A DNA stretch of 64,000 nucleotides from Cryptomeria japonica (lineage: Eukaryota; Streptophyta; Pinopsida; Cupressales; Cupressaceae), in NCBI RefSeq assembly GCF_030272615.1, contig NC_081406.1:260575386-260639385 (forward strand), in the 5' to 3' direction. The position numbers were made by a program, and so were the translations under genes. Of this stretch, positions 33,771-47,863 are shown piece by piece. Positions within the stretch are counted from its first letter, which is position 1. Each line of letters starts with the position of its first letter. Below the pieces are notes generated by a model. The model worked only from the letters and a program-made list of their open reading frames with translations. It searched no databases and was not told the DNA's origin.

Positions 33771-36700
33771 AAAAAAATGGTGGTCTTTTTCCTCTGTGTG
33801 CCAACCAATCTTCACAAAACTAAGGCCAACCAACCTATATCTACCTGTAGCCAAAAAAAGGGACTACTAATAATGAGTACACTTCCAAATAAAGGATGGA
33901 TGCTTGCTAAATAGTAATAAGATGATGACATGCAATCACTCACAAAAGAGTCGATGACAACCTCCTTAAAATCTAATTGACCATGGGACAAATGCATGAA
34001 CATACAAAGGGAACACTTTTTAACGCTTCCTCTATACAATGTACAGTTTAGGTGGATGGATATTCATGGATCCAAAATCCATACATTGTAGGGAATCATA
34101 CTAAAAATTACAAGCTATGGGTACTCATATCCAAACCCCCCAAATTGGGAACCACACACAGTCTACCCCCACTTATATGGGGGACCTATTTCACCATGTG
34201 AAAAGGTTGACTCCAATCCCACATTAGCAATAAGAGTTTACATGAGAATTTAAAATATTCAAAATAACACCTAAATCAAAGACCATAATATAAAACATGA
34301 TTTCAAACAAATCAAAGAACATTTTAATAATAACATTAAATAATCATTACAAAATAACTATAGCAATAACATTGAACAATCATTATAAAATAGCTATATT
34401 TAAGGTTTTTTTTTTCTATCTTGAAGAGATTTCCAAAACATTGCAAATTATTGGAGTTACTTCAAGCTTATTTTCTTCCCAAGCATTCTTCTCTACTCTT
34501 TCTTCTCTCCTCCATTTAAGAAAATTATGCTAAAAAATAGAATCAAAATTTCTCTCCCACCTCAAGTGAATTACATAAATTTAAAAGGCGAACCTTCTTA
34601 TACATGGATGTGGGGATGAAAAATGTCATCTTCATACCTAATTTATCACAAATCCTAAACTCTCCCGAGATGAGACACCTAGTTGCCTTGGGAATCTCGA
34701 TGTGTCTCCACTTGGAGATTCCCAAAACTTGAGAAATGTTTCCATGTGGAATCCTAGTTATATGAGTAATATGAAAAATCTTGTTTTGTTTTAACTACCC
34801 TAAACCAAATAGAGAATAAGATGTGGCGTCACCTTTTCCCTCTTAGCGACTTTTTATTTTCATCACTTTTAGGAAATAAAAAATTCAAGATGCTTAAAAA
34901 TAATTTTAAAAATATTTGTATGGTTCAAAAAAAACCTTTACGAGCCTAGACCTAACACCTAGGACTAAAATTTTGATAAAATAACCTAGTTCAAGTAATT
35001 AAAATCCTAAAAAAACTCACACAAGAAAATGACCCTTATTAAAGAAATTCAAAAGACCATCCCTAATAAGTAATTTCTCATAACCAAAGAAGATTTACAC
35101 CACTAAGAATATTAGACTCACATACACATATCACAACATTTGCACATTAAAAAAGGACCTTGGTTCCTCTAAATGAATTGAGATAAGGTGCATTGGTAGA
35201 AACACAATTGGGCTTTCTATCTACCCCAAAATTCTCATTCAAACTTGACATACACAGTTGATGCATAATCATTAGTATATTATATGCAATCAACAAACTC
35301 GAAGCATTGGTAACCAATTTTAATCATACCACAATAACACACTTTAAATCAAATATCCATAAAATTCATTCACTAAATCACATTGAAATTTTCATATCTT
35401 ATTGAGCCACACAATTAAGTATTCTATACATTATAATATTATTTTAATAAGCCTCATGTCTGGAAATCACCTAAGCAAAATCCTCTAATATCACATTTTG
35501 TCTACAAGATAACATTAATCATATCAATTCAGTTATGTATATTCAATCTAATAAAACTCTATAATTATCAAAAAACCATGACATCTCCAAATTAAATTAT
35601 ATCACCTTTAACGACTTAGTAACCAAATAACCCATATAACCACGCAACAATACCAATTATGTCTATATACTCAAAATCAACATCTATAGTTCTCACTATA
35701 GTAATACTTGAAACGTGTCAAGTGATGAAACCACTAACGTCACAATAGAATTGAAATACCTTATAACAAAAATCTATTAAGAGATAACATGATTAGGAAT
35801 TATTGAGGAAAGGATCTTGCTTCTATCACAAAGATACCATCGAATGTACCTATGGATTTGTATTTCATTTCATAATAAAGTTTGAATTCAAATCTCTGAT
35901 TAGTCTTGGCCATAATATAATCCCATTCTTAAAATTAATTCATTTTATTTATGCATAACATAACAATATTGATACCAATAATCCAAATCATGTACTATTC
36001 ATTTTTACTTAGTATAAGGAGAATAACATAAATATGGCGAAGAAATCGACCATTAAACAAGGGGCCAAGGTTATACTTCAACACTAACATATTTCATCAT
36101 CTTGTAATCTTCATCACCATGAAATGAAGTATGATTTTATTCTTCAAGTGAACAACTAGACATCAATAGGAATATCAATAATGCCATTAGTTATTGCAAG
36201 ATCCTATAGGTGAGGAATTTCATAAGCCTCCATATTTGTAAATGAGCTTCCAAAGCCATATGTAACTCGTGAAGTAGCCAAAACTATTTCAACATCAGTT
36301 TCCATTTATTAGATTTATCTTGAGGAGGACCACACAAAGTTAAATGAATCAATGCTACCTATAATAATAATCTTCTATCTCATGCATTCTTAGTATTAAT
36401 GTGTGTCACACTAAAGAAACTCAAAAAAATTCATTGTAGCACTCTTCATGCATCTCTTTAAATTATGCTCACTATATTTAAAAGGAATGTCATTAACAAT
36501 CCCAAAGAATATCAAATTTGAACACCCACCACCATGCTTTTGAGGTTCTGTGCAACCATTATACACATGTTGAATCTTATTATCTGGCCACAATTTGATG
36601 AAGATGCCACATTCTACTTTTACTAAGACCAACTTAATTACCCAAACTTATTAGTATAATAAGTGCCTGACAGGTATGACTTTGAATATGACTAACCATA

Positions 36701-38452
36701 CATAGCATCAAAGCAATCAAGAAATTATTGTTATATAGATAATAGGAGACTCCTTCTCATCAACCTTAAAATTTCTTCTTGCTTCAATCTCTACAACTGG
36801 CAAGTTCCTTTTATGAACAACAAAAAAAAATAAAAATCCAAGAATAAAATATTCATATCTTTCTTGTATTGCTACAACACCTTGGAAAGCTTTGTAGTTT
36901 CCATATTATCTCTACACTTTTCAAATATGAACCACACTACCTTGTCGAAGGTTCCAACTCTAATAAGAACTATTCTTGAAGCTTCAATGATGTTTAAATT
37001 AATTTTTTTCCTTTTCATAAGGGGTTTAATGGGATGTGGAACCATCAAGGGTTCCATGTGTTCCCAGAACTAGTTGGACCTCTAACTTGCACCTATTAGA
37101 GCCTTCCAACAACTAGAAACTCAATGAAAATTGTAAGTGTTGGGTTTTCATCAACAAATTCACAAGGCACCAAAACTTGTTTATTAACTTCTTCTTCATG
37201 TTCATACCCATTGGCAAGTACAACTATAGGGAAAATCACGTGAGTTTCTTCGTTGCCATTTTGCCAAATGCTTTAAAAAACTAAAAACAATTTGTCATAA
37301 TCAAACCAACATTAATATTTTCATACAATTCTATAATGGTCTCAAGATTGTGTTGTATTGTAATTGTTGGTTCAGATCAAAATCATATAAAAAAATATAT
37401 TAATACTTTTTGAATCATTTAGCAACAAGATGTTGTATCATATATTAGTAAACAATGCTAATATTTTATTATTTTAAAAAGTACTTATTTTTTTAAATAA
37501 TATGAAGGCTAAATAATTCTTAATATTTTATCATTTTAAAAGTATTTTAAAAAGTACTTGTTTTTTTTAATAATATGAAGGCTAAATAATTCTTAATATT
37601 TTATCATTTTAAAAGTATTGTTTTTTCGAATAACATGAAGGCTATATAACGAGTGAAGTGCTTTAGAGAATATTTACTTTTCATAAAAAAAAAAAACGCT
37701 TTTAATTTGTTAATATTAATCTATGTGTTAAACTATTTGTATTGGGATAGTTCCCTGTGACTATAATTACTAACAATAGGAGAGAGGACTCAGTATTTGT
37801 GCACCCTAACTTGGCACTTCTCAAAATCCTATGTGGAAATTTCAAATCACTCCCAATTTATAACAGTAGCTTACTTGGCAAGTCCCTTGCTTGTAACTAA
37901 GGTTTTAGGGCCACATCATCAAATATGATGCCACATTAGCATGCTTTTTGCCAAGGTGTCCAAAACAACCCAAATAAAAGGTGAAACCAATAGTCATGCA
38001 GAAGAGGCTCCCATACTTGTGCAACTGATGTTGTAAAAAAAAATAGACATTAAATCAACAAGTATGAGTATTAAATTAACAACCACTATCACAACAATTG
38101 AAACACGTACAACTATTGAATTTGACTCTATTAGAATTTTTTTTCCATAAAACTAAAAAGAAAACTTTAAAAAAAAAATGTCAAAAAAATCTAGTACATT
38201 TATCTTTTCTAATTTTCATCCATGATAGATAATAAATGATGGAACATGATCTAAAACAAATCTAAAAATCATCCATCTAAAATAGGAATATTGATAAATT
38301 GTAATTCAACCCGATTAAAATAATTTAAATTTGACAAAGCAAATTTTAGCCAAAGCCATCTAATCGTAACATGTGATGACAAATTACTACTTAGACAACT
38401 TTGACCCACTCATAAAGCAGATTTGACCCCACTCTCCATTATTGCTGTCCTA
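33771..38452. other. AT-rich spacer with no supported gene
   Basis: No gene I can defend apart from the weak coding remnant listed separately. Holds A/T-rich decayed sequence, including two near-identical 80-bp blocks around 37470-37620 (gaaggctaaataattcttaa) that look like a local duplication. Confidence 0.6.
36411..37073 (-). pseudogene. Possible decayed protein-coding fragment, family unknown
   Basis: On the minus strand two protein-like blocks occur: MKRKKINLNII...RIVLIRVGTFDKVVW at about 36872-37057, then VECGIFIKLWP, IQHVYNGCTEPQKHGGGCSNL and PFKYSEHNLKRCM at about 36411-36632. Both have non-random composition and the same orientation, and stops separate them. They could be LINE ORF1 or host-gene debris. 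I do not recognise the family. Confidence 0.25.
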
Positions 38453-39100
38453 TTGAACGGAAAACAATTACATTTCCAATTCATCCAATCGTAAACAGTG
38501 ATGACAAAGCGGTACTTGTACGGCTTGCCTTTTCTTTTTGTAAATGGATTCCAGCTCTCTAATAAAGTCGATTTGACCCCACTCTCCATCATTGCTGTCC
38601 TACTGACCGATAAACCACCACATTTTCAATCCTCTAGATGCATTGCACTGGAATGCACTCCAAACTCCCCGGAATGAATTTGCACCTTACACGTCTGCCA
38701 ATTTGACCTGCCTTTGTAAACCTACCTGGTAGGTTTGGGCAGTAGAAGACAAGAAACAATACCTGGTAGGTTTGTGCCCACTGAATGATTCTTTGAACGG
38801 AAAACAATTACATTTCCAATCCATCTAATCGTAAACAGTGATGACAAAGCGGTACTTGTGCTTGTCTTTTTGAAAATGGATTCCAGCCCTCTAATAAAGT
38901 CGATTTGACCCCACATTGCTGTCCTACTGACCGATAAACCACCACATTTTCAATCTTCTAGATGCATTGCACTGGAATGCACTCCAAATTCGCCGGAATG
39001 AATCTGCACCTTACACGTCTGCCAATTTGAGCTCTCTTGTAACCCTAGAGGATGAGAACAATACCTGGTTGGTTTGTGCCCACTGAATGATTCTTTGAAC
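38453..39100. repeat. Tandem duplication directly upstream of the TNL gene
   Basis: Two units, about 38453-38792 and 38793-39093, and the start of a third at 39094. Shared landmarks are ttgaacggaaaacaattac, cagtgatgacaaagcggtac, cgatttgaccccac, gaccgataaaccaccaca and aatgcactccaaa. Unit 2 is shorter by about 40 bp. An extra half-copy of the cgatttgacc block begins at 38419. The array ends about 140 bp before the TNL start codon, so it lies in the probable promoter. Confidence 0.8.
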
Positions 39101-39243
39101 ACGGTTTTTACCTAGTAGCGGATTTTCAGGTTTTTAATAAAATATCTCATGCGCATAATTGTTCAGAGACATTTGATTGTTTGCTTAGGAACTCTTTTGC
39201 CTTGTTAGCCCTTGAATTGGGAGTACTAGTTTTGTGCAGTTGA

Positions 39244-42200
39244 ATGAATTCCATGGCCACTACGTCTTCACCTATCCAGATTGTAAATACTTTTGACGAG
39301 ATTGTGCCCTCATCTGCCGCTTCCTCCTCCGCCACACCTCTTCTCCGTCCTCCTGCTTCTTTCGATGTTTTCATCAACCATTGCGGAGTTGATGCCAAAT
39401 ACACCCTCGCCACCACCATCTTCCATAAACTTACGGCTCTCGGACTCTCCGTCTTTCTGGATGGCCATTCCCTTCATTTGGGTGATGTCATTCCAGCACA
39501 AATCCAAGAGGCCATTCGAACTGCTACACTTCATATTGCCATTTTCTCTGTTAAGTATGCCGATTCCCCTTGGTGTTTAGCAGAGCTTTCCTCTATGCTT
39601 AAGACGGGTAACAGAATTATTCCTGTCTTCTATCATGTCGACCCTTCCGATCTGCGTTGGGTGGCTCAAGGAAATGGAATCTATGCACGTGCGTTTTCCC
39701 AACATCTGGAGAAGAGCAGATACTCTCAGAAAAAGCTTGATGAGTGGAAGATGGCACTCGAGAATGCTTCTCTTCGTTCTGGCTGCGTGATCAGGGATAG
39801 TAGGTAAGTACCAAATAACCACACAGACTTTAATGTTTCTCTTGTTTTAATTTCCGTTGTCACTGTTATCGTTGGTTTCTCACATATGTTCAATATCCAT
39901 TGCACATATTTAGAGATGAGGCGATGCAGTTGAAGAATATTGTAAATATTGTATCCAAGGAATTGGGAAAGGTGCCCTTTCTGGTGGCCGACAAACCCGT
40001 TGGACTGGATGATATCGTACTGGATTTTGAAGAAACTGTGGAGAGTGGGCACAATGTTCAAATTGTTGGGATTGTGGGAATGGGTGGAGCGGGTAAAACC
40101 ACGCTTGCTAAAGAGTTGTATAACAGGAAATCCCCATCCTTCCAATATTCCAGTTTTGTATTTGCAGTGCGAGATGCTGCAAGCAAAAATGCTTTGCATG
40201 AGAAGCAAAAAAGGCTTCTTGAGGATCTTGGTGTCCATGGCTTAGCATTCGATAACATTGAAGGAGGCAAGGCTATTCTGGCAAATCGGTTGAGATCTGT
40301 TCCTGCGCTCATCGTTTTAGATGACGTGGATCATGGAAGCCAACTGAATGCTCTGTTACCAACTAAGGATGGCCTTGCACCTGGCAGTCTTGTCATTGTT
40401 ACAACACGCGAGTTACATCTCCTAGCAAGATGGAGCTCAACTATATATAGAATCAAGGCATTGGATCCCCTTCACGCAAATGAACTTTTTTGTTGGCATG
40501 CATTTTTACAGTCCCATTCACAAGAGGGATTTGAAAATATTGTTGAAAAGTTTTTGCTAGCTTGCAATGGCTTGCCTTTGTCCCTTGAGGTATTTGGAGG
40601 ACTAGTTTATGGCAAATCGAAGGACTATTGGAAATCTCAACTAGATAAGATTGTCAGAATTTTGCCAGAAGATATTAAAGCAAGGTTGAATGTCAGCTAC
40701 AATTCACTAGATGAAGAAGAGAAAGAGATGTTTATGGATGTGGCTTGTTTTCTCATTGGCAGAAAGAAAAGCTGGGCCATTGAAGTATGGGATGAATCTG
40801 GATGGAATGGCTTGTATGGGTGGGAGACACTTTTTAACAAGTGTCTGGTTAATGTGGATATGGAAGATAATATAATAATGCATGATCATCTAAGGGATTT
40901 GGGAAGGCAACTTGCAGGTAGACATCCACCTTTTCGTGTTTGGCATGAAGAGCAAATAATTGATATACAGAAACAAATTATGGTGAGCTTCATTTAATGT
41001 TTTTTTTTGTCATTTATTATTATGAATGCTTTGAAGAAATCAATAATTAATTGTTATAAAATCTTTGTTATCATATTTAATTGAGAACATCCTAATTGAT
41101 CTCCTCTCAAAATTTTATATTACAATTTCAAATCACTTTCATTTTTCAATAATAGCTTATTTATAAGTTTTTGTTTATGACTAAGGTGTGATGTTACATT
41201 TCTCATTAAACTACTTCTTGTTAAAGTATATTAAAAAAACCCCTAAAAAAAGTTAGAGTAGTAATTATAAATTAAGTCATATTTAATTGATGTACTTATA
41301 TGATTTGTTGTTTTTTAGAATATTATTCAATTATGAATACTCATGATCAACATTAACAATTTTAGAGTAAAAAATATTATGATAGATTATTAAAATATTA
41401 GAATTTAAATCAATAAATACTATCACAACTATTGAAACATATTCAATTACTACATCCTTTCAAATTTATGTGTTATTTGATATTTTGATTGCAATTGTCA
41501 ATATGTTTTTTATTAATATTTTTTGAGAGCTGTGAAGTTGCAGACCCAGGAATATAAAAAGAGATGGGAGGAATGGAAGAAAGTAAGCACATGGTTGGAG
41601 AGATTTGGAGGGTTAATAATAGAAATGAAAGACTAAAAACCAAAAATAATTAAAAAAAAAAACCTAGTTAAATAAAAAAATTATATATATGAAAAAAGTT
41701 CAAATAGTGAAAAATGAATACAGAGATAAAAAGAATATATGAAAAAATAAAAGGATTATGTATATCGGAAAGAAATAAATATAATATAAGTAAACAAATT
41801 CTCTCTTTTGACTGCATTTTCTTTTTTCTTTTGCAGGGTGTTCATTCTGGAGGCCATTCGTTCTGGGGGCTGGCAACACAATTTTTATCTTGCCCGTTGT
41901 TCTTTCTGGTACCTGAAATTCATAATGATATACAGGTCTGTTGGGGCATCACCTTTTTTTTAAGCAGCAATACACTTTTGAGTTTTGCAATTCTGACCAG
42001 GAGGCATTTCTTTGCACAACTTGCCTGTTCAAAACTGTCTGTATAAATTTTACCAAATTCAAAGGTTAATGGATGCACGATATTGCTGCAACAGTATTGT
42101 TTCTATTTAAAATAGTTTATCTTTTATTTCTTTGGCTTCTTGTAGATTTCACAACCTTGGATAAAATTCTTAAGTGAAATGCAATATTAAAATCCGGTGT

Positions 42201-44419
42201 ATATTGTTGAAGTTTCTGTGACACTTCATTTAAGTTAAGGGTTTTATCTTCCAAAACCAACACGTTTCGTTTGTATACGTCCTGCTGATCCTCACATTAC
42301 ATTTAATTTATGCTCTTCGCTTTCGCATTCAGGGAGGAATGTCTATTAGAGGGATAGATGCTGCTCGATTTGAATATACTGACGAGCCATTGCGTCAGAG
42401 AAGCGCCTGCTTTGAGCTCATAGGATCCCTTTCAAACAGATGTTTTGGGATCCCTCCACCTTCCTCGCTCGGATTAAAATTTTTTTCTGGCAGAGAAGAA
42501 CAGTTTATCAAATATTTTGGCACACCATTGGAGGGCCCTGTCTGCCTTAGTTTGGATGAGTTCAAGGGGAGAAAAATTCAGTCATGGTCACTCAGAAATT
42601 TAAGAATTTTGGAGCTCATCAAAGCTCATTGCTTAGTACAATTATGGGATAATTCAGATGTAAGTATTTTCTATACTGGTTGCTTCGAGGTGAACTTCCA
42701 ATCTTAAAATTTTTACTAGCGTATTTTCTGGGTAATTGACAATTACTCTTTCTGTAGCCTCCTTTGCAGTTAAGAGAACTGTGTATCGACGAGGCCCGTA
42801 AATTACAAAGGATTCCAAACTCAATAGGACGTCTACAGGGATTGAAATGCATAAATATCTCTTATTGTGAATCACTGGAGGATCTCCCTGAAGAGTTTTG
42901 CAATCTCCAATCACTGGAGTGGCTGAAATTATCTCATTGTTCAAGGCTGTCTTCACTGCCTAGCCGTTTGGGGGATCTGATAAACCTGCGGTATCTAGAT
43001 TTGGAGGAGTTCAAGAAGCTGCAGACATTGCCAGATTCTTTTAAGCAGCTGAGACACCTTCAACATCTCAATTTACATGGTTGTGAGGAACTCACCTTGA
43101 GATCCGACATGCTGGAAAGCATAGGTAACCTGGAGTATTTGAACTTTGAGGGATGTTGGAAGGTGGAACAATTGCCAAATCAAATCACACATCAAGTGTG
43201 TTTGAGAGAGCTCCATGTTAAGCACACAAGCATAAGGGAGGTTCCGAGTGACATTGGCGAACTCAGAAAATTGGAAGTGCTGGATATAGGAAGTCGGTTC
43301 TTGACCAGCTTGCCGTACTCTCTTGGAAATCTGTCTAGTTTGACTCGACTAGAACTCAGTAATTGTAAAATGTTGAATTGTTTACCGGACTTTTCGGGGC
43401 CTCTAAATATGCTCAAGAGGATATCAATATATTCCACGAGTGTGTCAACAATATCAATAAGTGGAGACAGCTGTCCCAGCCTTGAACATATCGTCCTTGA
43501 CAATAATGATCATCTAGTGGATATCCAAAGCCTGCCAACGTCAGTGCGGAGGCTAGAGGTATCTGACTGTAAAACGCTGAAAAAGGCAACGGGACTTGGC
43601 GGCCTAGCAAATCTTCAAATCCTTTGGATAGAGAGTTGTCCGGAGTTAAATGAGCTCCCAAGTTTTGCAGAATTACATTCCCTCAAAGAGATCTATATAA
43701 GATATTGCGACGAAATAGTGGAAATCGAAGGGCTAGAGAAGTCGAGGTCATTGGAGACATTAGAGGTAGTACAGACGTCATGGAAGTCCCAAGGCATACA
43801 AAGTTTGGAGGGGTTGGAGAAATTGAAGAGACTTGTGATGGTAGCAGAGAACAGATCAGCTCTTCGACCCTGCATTCAAACTATAAAGGTAATCAAAGCT
43901 GTTTGTTGGTTACATTAAAAAAATAAATTGCGAATGTATGTAATTAATTTTATTGAGTGGGATAATTTTGTTTTGTAGAAATGGCCAGGCGAGATGGTGA
44001 TATGTGGAAGGGCAGTGAGTGGTGCAGAGTCAGCGTTGGATTCTCTTTCCTTTCCCACCCTTTCCATTGTTCGCTCATTGGAGAAGACATCTCTTCTAAA
44101 TCAGTGGAAGGTAGAATGTAGGAAGATGCATGCTTCTGATGCGGCCGTCGTTTGTTTCCTTGTAAATTCAATTACAGATTGTAGATGCTGGCTCTACAAT
44201 CTCTATTTTAGTTATTTTAGTGGTTGGACAAGTATGCGATTGAAGGAGGGGAAATGGGTGTTAGTAGGTGTGTTGAGACAAGGTTGTGGGGATATTGTAA
44301 GTGCGACAGCTGAAATATGGGGTGGAGAAGGTGATGAGGTAGAGAGAGGAATATTGTTGGTGGGAGAAGAAGGGATAGTGTTAGAGACATTTACACGGTT
44401 GTGGACATTATTCATCTAA
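39244..44419 (+). CDS. TIR-NB-ARC-LRR (TNL) disease-resistance receptor, six exons
   Basis: Intracellular immune receptor: it senses pathogen effectors and signals through TIR NAD-cleaving activity. Proposed exons: 39244-39803, 39914-40982, 41837-41935, 42333-42659, 42758-43888, 43979-44419. All introns are GT-AG and the total is 1208 codons in one frame without a stop. TIR (residues about 38-185): DVFINHCGVD, FLDGHSL, and SPWCLAELSS with the expected catalytic Glu. NB-ARC: P-loop GMGGAGKTT (242-250), kinase-2 LIVLDDVD (about 319), LVIVTTRE, NGLPLSLEV (about 403) and MHDHLRDLGRQL (about 508). LRRs fill exons 4-5 (about 600-1060, repeated LPxSxxxLxxL units). Exon 6 (from WPGEMVICGRA) fits a post-LRR C-JID-like domain. 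The start is the first ATG; a second at 39253 is an alternative. Exon 3 (33 codons) is the least certain. Probably functional. Confidence 0.92.
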
Positions 44420-46727
44420 TCTGGTTATCCTTCAAATTTTCATCGGACTGTGGGTTGTTACAAACCAACCAAAGTTTAAATTTAATAAATTCAAATCAAA
44501 TCTCATGTAAAATAATTATCATGAAATTCAAATCAAATATCATGTAAAATAATTATCATGAGTATAGTTAGTTCAATATTTCATTAGTGAGATGAGATTT
44601 CCAGTTTATGCTAAATTGATTTATATGTTTCTGGGTTTAGCATATATATCAATCAATATTTCATTGTTTTATTAGAGAAGAAAAATTGATTTGAGATTGT
44701 TTTATTTTAGCAACATGAAACATTCATTAGTAAAATTGTTGATTATTTAGAGTTTAGATTAATTTAATGAATATAATAATAAAAAATAAATAATATAAAC
44801 ATATTTACTTAAAAAATTATACATATTAATATCAATTTTATATTTATTTAAAAGTTAACTTTATTATATATTTATTTAAAAATTATTTTATTTATTTGTA
44901 TTATTTATGAAATATTTTTTTAACTAAAAATTGTTGACAAGGGATTCATTTCTATTAAATATATCATACTTAACAAAATTTACTTTGACTCACGAATGGG
45001 TGTGTTATAGTAATACACATTTCTTCAAAATTTTGGTCTGTCTTTGACAACCTTAATGTCATTTGATGGATATATTTCAATGGAAGATAATTATTTCTTT
45101 TAAGTTCTATCTATTCTCGTTCTGGCTAATAAAATAAAGGTGGGTTGTGACTCATTTCTCCATTTGGACTATCATGCTACCTACTTCAGTCAAGGTCATC
45201 TATGGCTTTGGTGTGGTCTTAGCCTTTGTAGCTTGTGTAACAAATTTCTTTAGAAGGATTGGTGAGTATGAAGAGATAAACCCACCAGTGTTACCCTCAT
45301 GAACTTCCTCATTAATTGAGTCATGGGAATTGGGTGAAGGAGATGAACTTAACTATAATCATCTTTTGAAGCGGCTTGGGAGATGTCATTACCCTCTGTA
45401 ATTTAGGTGGAATGAGATAATATTATGGATCTATACTAGTCCACAAAGTGGGCTTACCATTTGGAGCATGAGTACCCCACTCATGAATTTTTAGCTTTTA
45501 ACATTGGAGATTGGGGTATGATCCAATGAGAAACACTTTCTACACCTAGAGGAATTCTTTTTCATAATCTCTAGCTCCAGCATCTATTGTCTATCTTCCA
45601 TGATATTTTTGAAGGAAGATCTTTGGATAAATCTATTTTGACACATTAACATGTGCAAGTGGAGTTTTCACAATTGATTGTTTGTTTTGAAGTGTAGCGA
45701 TATTTACCTAATCTATTATCAATTGAGGGAAATTAGGGTTTCATGCATTAGAAGTCGCCTTGAAAAATCCAAGGACCATTTTCAAGTGTTAAATTCTATC
45801 TTGAATAGAATCAAATTCAAGAATAAAAACCCCTTTTGCACAAGCGAAGATGAAAATCTTTTTCCATTAATTCTTTTTAATTCACATGTTTTTTGAGTGA
45901 GAACATTTCCTCATTTGGACCCCTCCCATGAAATATTCACTCAACCAAATTTAACCAACAGGCTATAACAATATTCCCTATAAATGGCAATAATAAAATC
46001 ACCAAGGTGGATATTTCACTCATACAAAATCATTGCGTTGTGATTTTGTCCCTTTAATAACTTTTACAATTCTAAATGTCACCATTCATTGAACTTGAAG
46101 GATTGCAGGAACCCTTTACATAGCCTCCAAGTTAAAATGTCAGTATAATTTAGCAAATAGTAGATATAATTCTAGTTTGAAGATCCATGGGAACTAGAAC
46201 ACGTGTCATTTTAGAAGCCTTATTAAAAACTTCTCCAAGCTACCATTCTAACACAAGTAAATATTTATGTGTTGAATATGGCTGCAATATTTGCCAGATT
46301 TTAGTTTGGCAGGCCCAATTCTATCACCAAGAATGACAAAACTTCAATTTAAGATTCAAAAATATGTTCTAAATTATTGTCGAAGGATGATTTTGCGTGC
46401 CATTCTCTCTATGATGCCCGATGCTCATTTTCTCAACACAACTCAGAAAGAATTCGCTACCAATAATAACATTGTGCTACCTCTATCCATGTTATCTTCG
46501 ATGCTCTAAGACAAAGCATATCGTGCCAATTTGCACAACCTTTTGAAATTGGTTTTTTAAAACCATTCTTCATATTTTCCATAGAAATATGGGCTTACAA
46601 AAGAAGTGTTTAAATCTATTAGGAAAATAAGGTTTTGTACACCTTGCATAATAATGTTATAATTGTAATATTTATTTATTATGTGATGTTGCACATGGAC
46701 GTGTAAATTGTAGAGATTCCTTGGAAA
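44420..46727. other. Spacer downstream of the TNL gene
   Basis: AT-rich to about 45000, then ordinary-composition decayed sequence. No coding motif, RNA gene or repeat boundary is recognised; short open frames look random. Confidence 0.6.
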
Positions 46728-47320
46728 TGTTCTCAGGACCACTTGATGAGTTGTATTATAACATTGAGATTATTATATTGTATTTATTTAATATTGGGAA
46801 AAGATATTTAAAAATAGAAAACTTAGTACCCAATATTAAATGTGGGGTCAAAGGGGTAGATTAGCACATGGTTTTGTGGCACATGGTTTTACTTTACCAC
46901 TAGTTGTTTTTGTGTGAGCTTGGGTTTATATAAGCAAGCACATGTTTAGTGGTTAAGGTAGGCTGGTGGTTTTGGGTTGTCATCGTATTGAGTCCTTTGA
47001 AGGATATCATTTGTGAAGCATGGCATGGGATGTGTTGATTCATGCTTGGACACATGGAAATGCATTGGAGAGCTTGATGATTCAGAGGTATTCATTGTAG
47101 ATCTATGTTGTTTTATGGTTGAATAATATGATGGAGTATGGATTCTTTTGTAGGCTGAGTTTTTCCTTCATTCCCAGGATATATCTTGTGTTATTTATAG
47201 CTTGTCTATTTTGATATTTGCATTATGGTGATTTCGTCAAGCTTGTATGTATGTTTTTCTCTCATGGGCTATGTAGGAAATGAATTATTTGAATGTGGTT
47301 TAAAATATTAATTCCTAACA
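46728..47320 (+). repeat. Probable LTR with adjacent primer binding site
   Basis: Ends ...attcctaaca at 47320, followed by agtggtatcagagg, a primer binding site of initiator-Met type (47323-47334). A TATA-like tttatataag lies at about 46924. The 5' edge is uncertain: tgttctcagg at 46728 would give TGTT...AACA ends. No second copy of this LTR is seen in the window, so the element is truncated or decayed. Confidence 0.45.
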
Positions 47321-47334
47321 AGTGGTATCAGAGG

Positions 47335-47795
47335 TTTCATGGTTGATTTGGAATGATAACCCTAGCTTGAGTGGAAGAGGTGCAAAGTAGAAGCCATGGA
47401 CATGCATAAAAGGATAGAGACATTACAAGATATGGAACATACTTGCAGGGTATTTTATTGTAGATCTAAGATCTTTGGGTTTGTTGTTGTGATGGGTTGT
47501 TTGTAGATTTGGGGTTTGGAAAATATTGGGTTAAATGGGTTTCCTTTGGATGTTTATTTAGATGAGGGTTTTGGGGGAAAGTTTGCAGAAATGACCATGT
47601 GGGACAAAATGGACCTCACCATTAGATCCAAGTTGGCTGAGAAACAAAAATTAATATAAAATAAGTTCTAGTTTGATCATTGTTGAAAAATTACAAAATT
47701 TTGGATTGATGGCTGTGACGACCGTCAAATTTGGTCACAGCGTCTGCAAAAAATTAAAAAAATCTTTTTCCCATCGGATTAAAAAATACAAAACC

Positions 47796-47863
<68 letters not shown>

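Noticed and set aside
39293..39580. Second-frame 95-codon frame over the TIR exon
   Set aside because: It overlaps the TIR domain in another frame; the TIR motifs are unambiguous.
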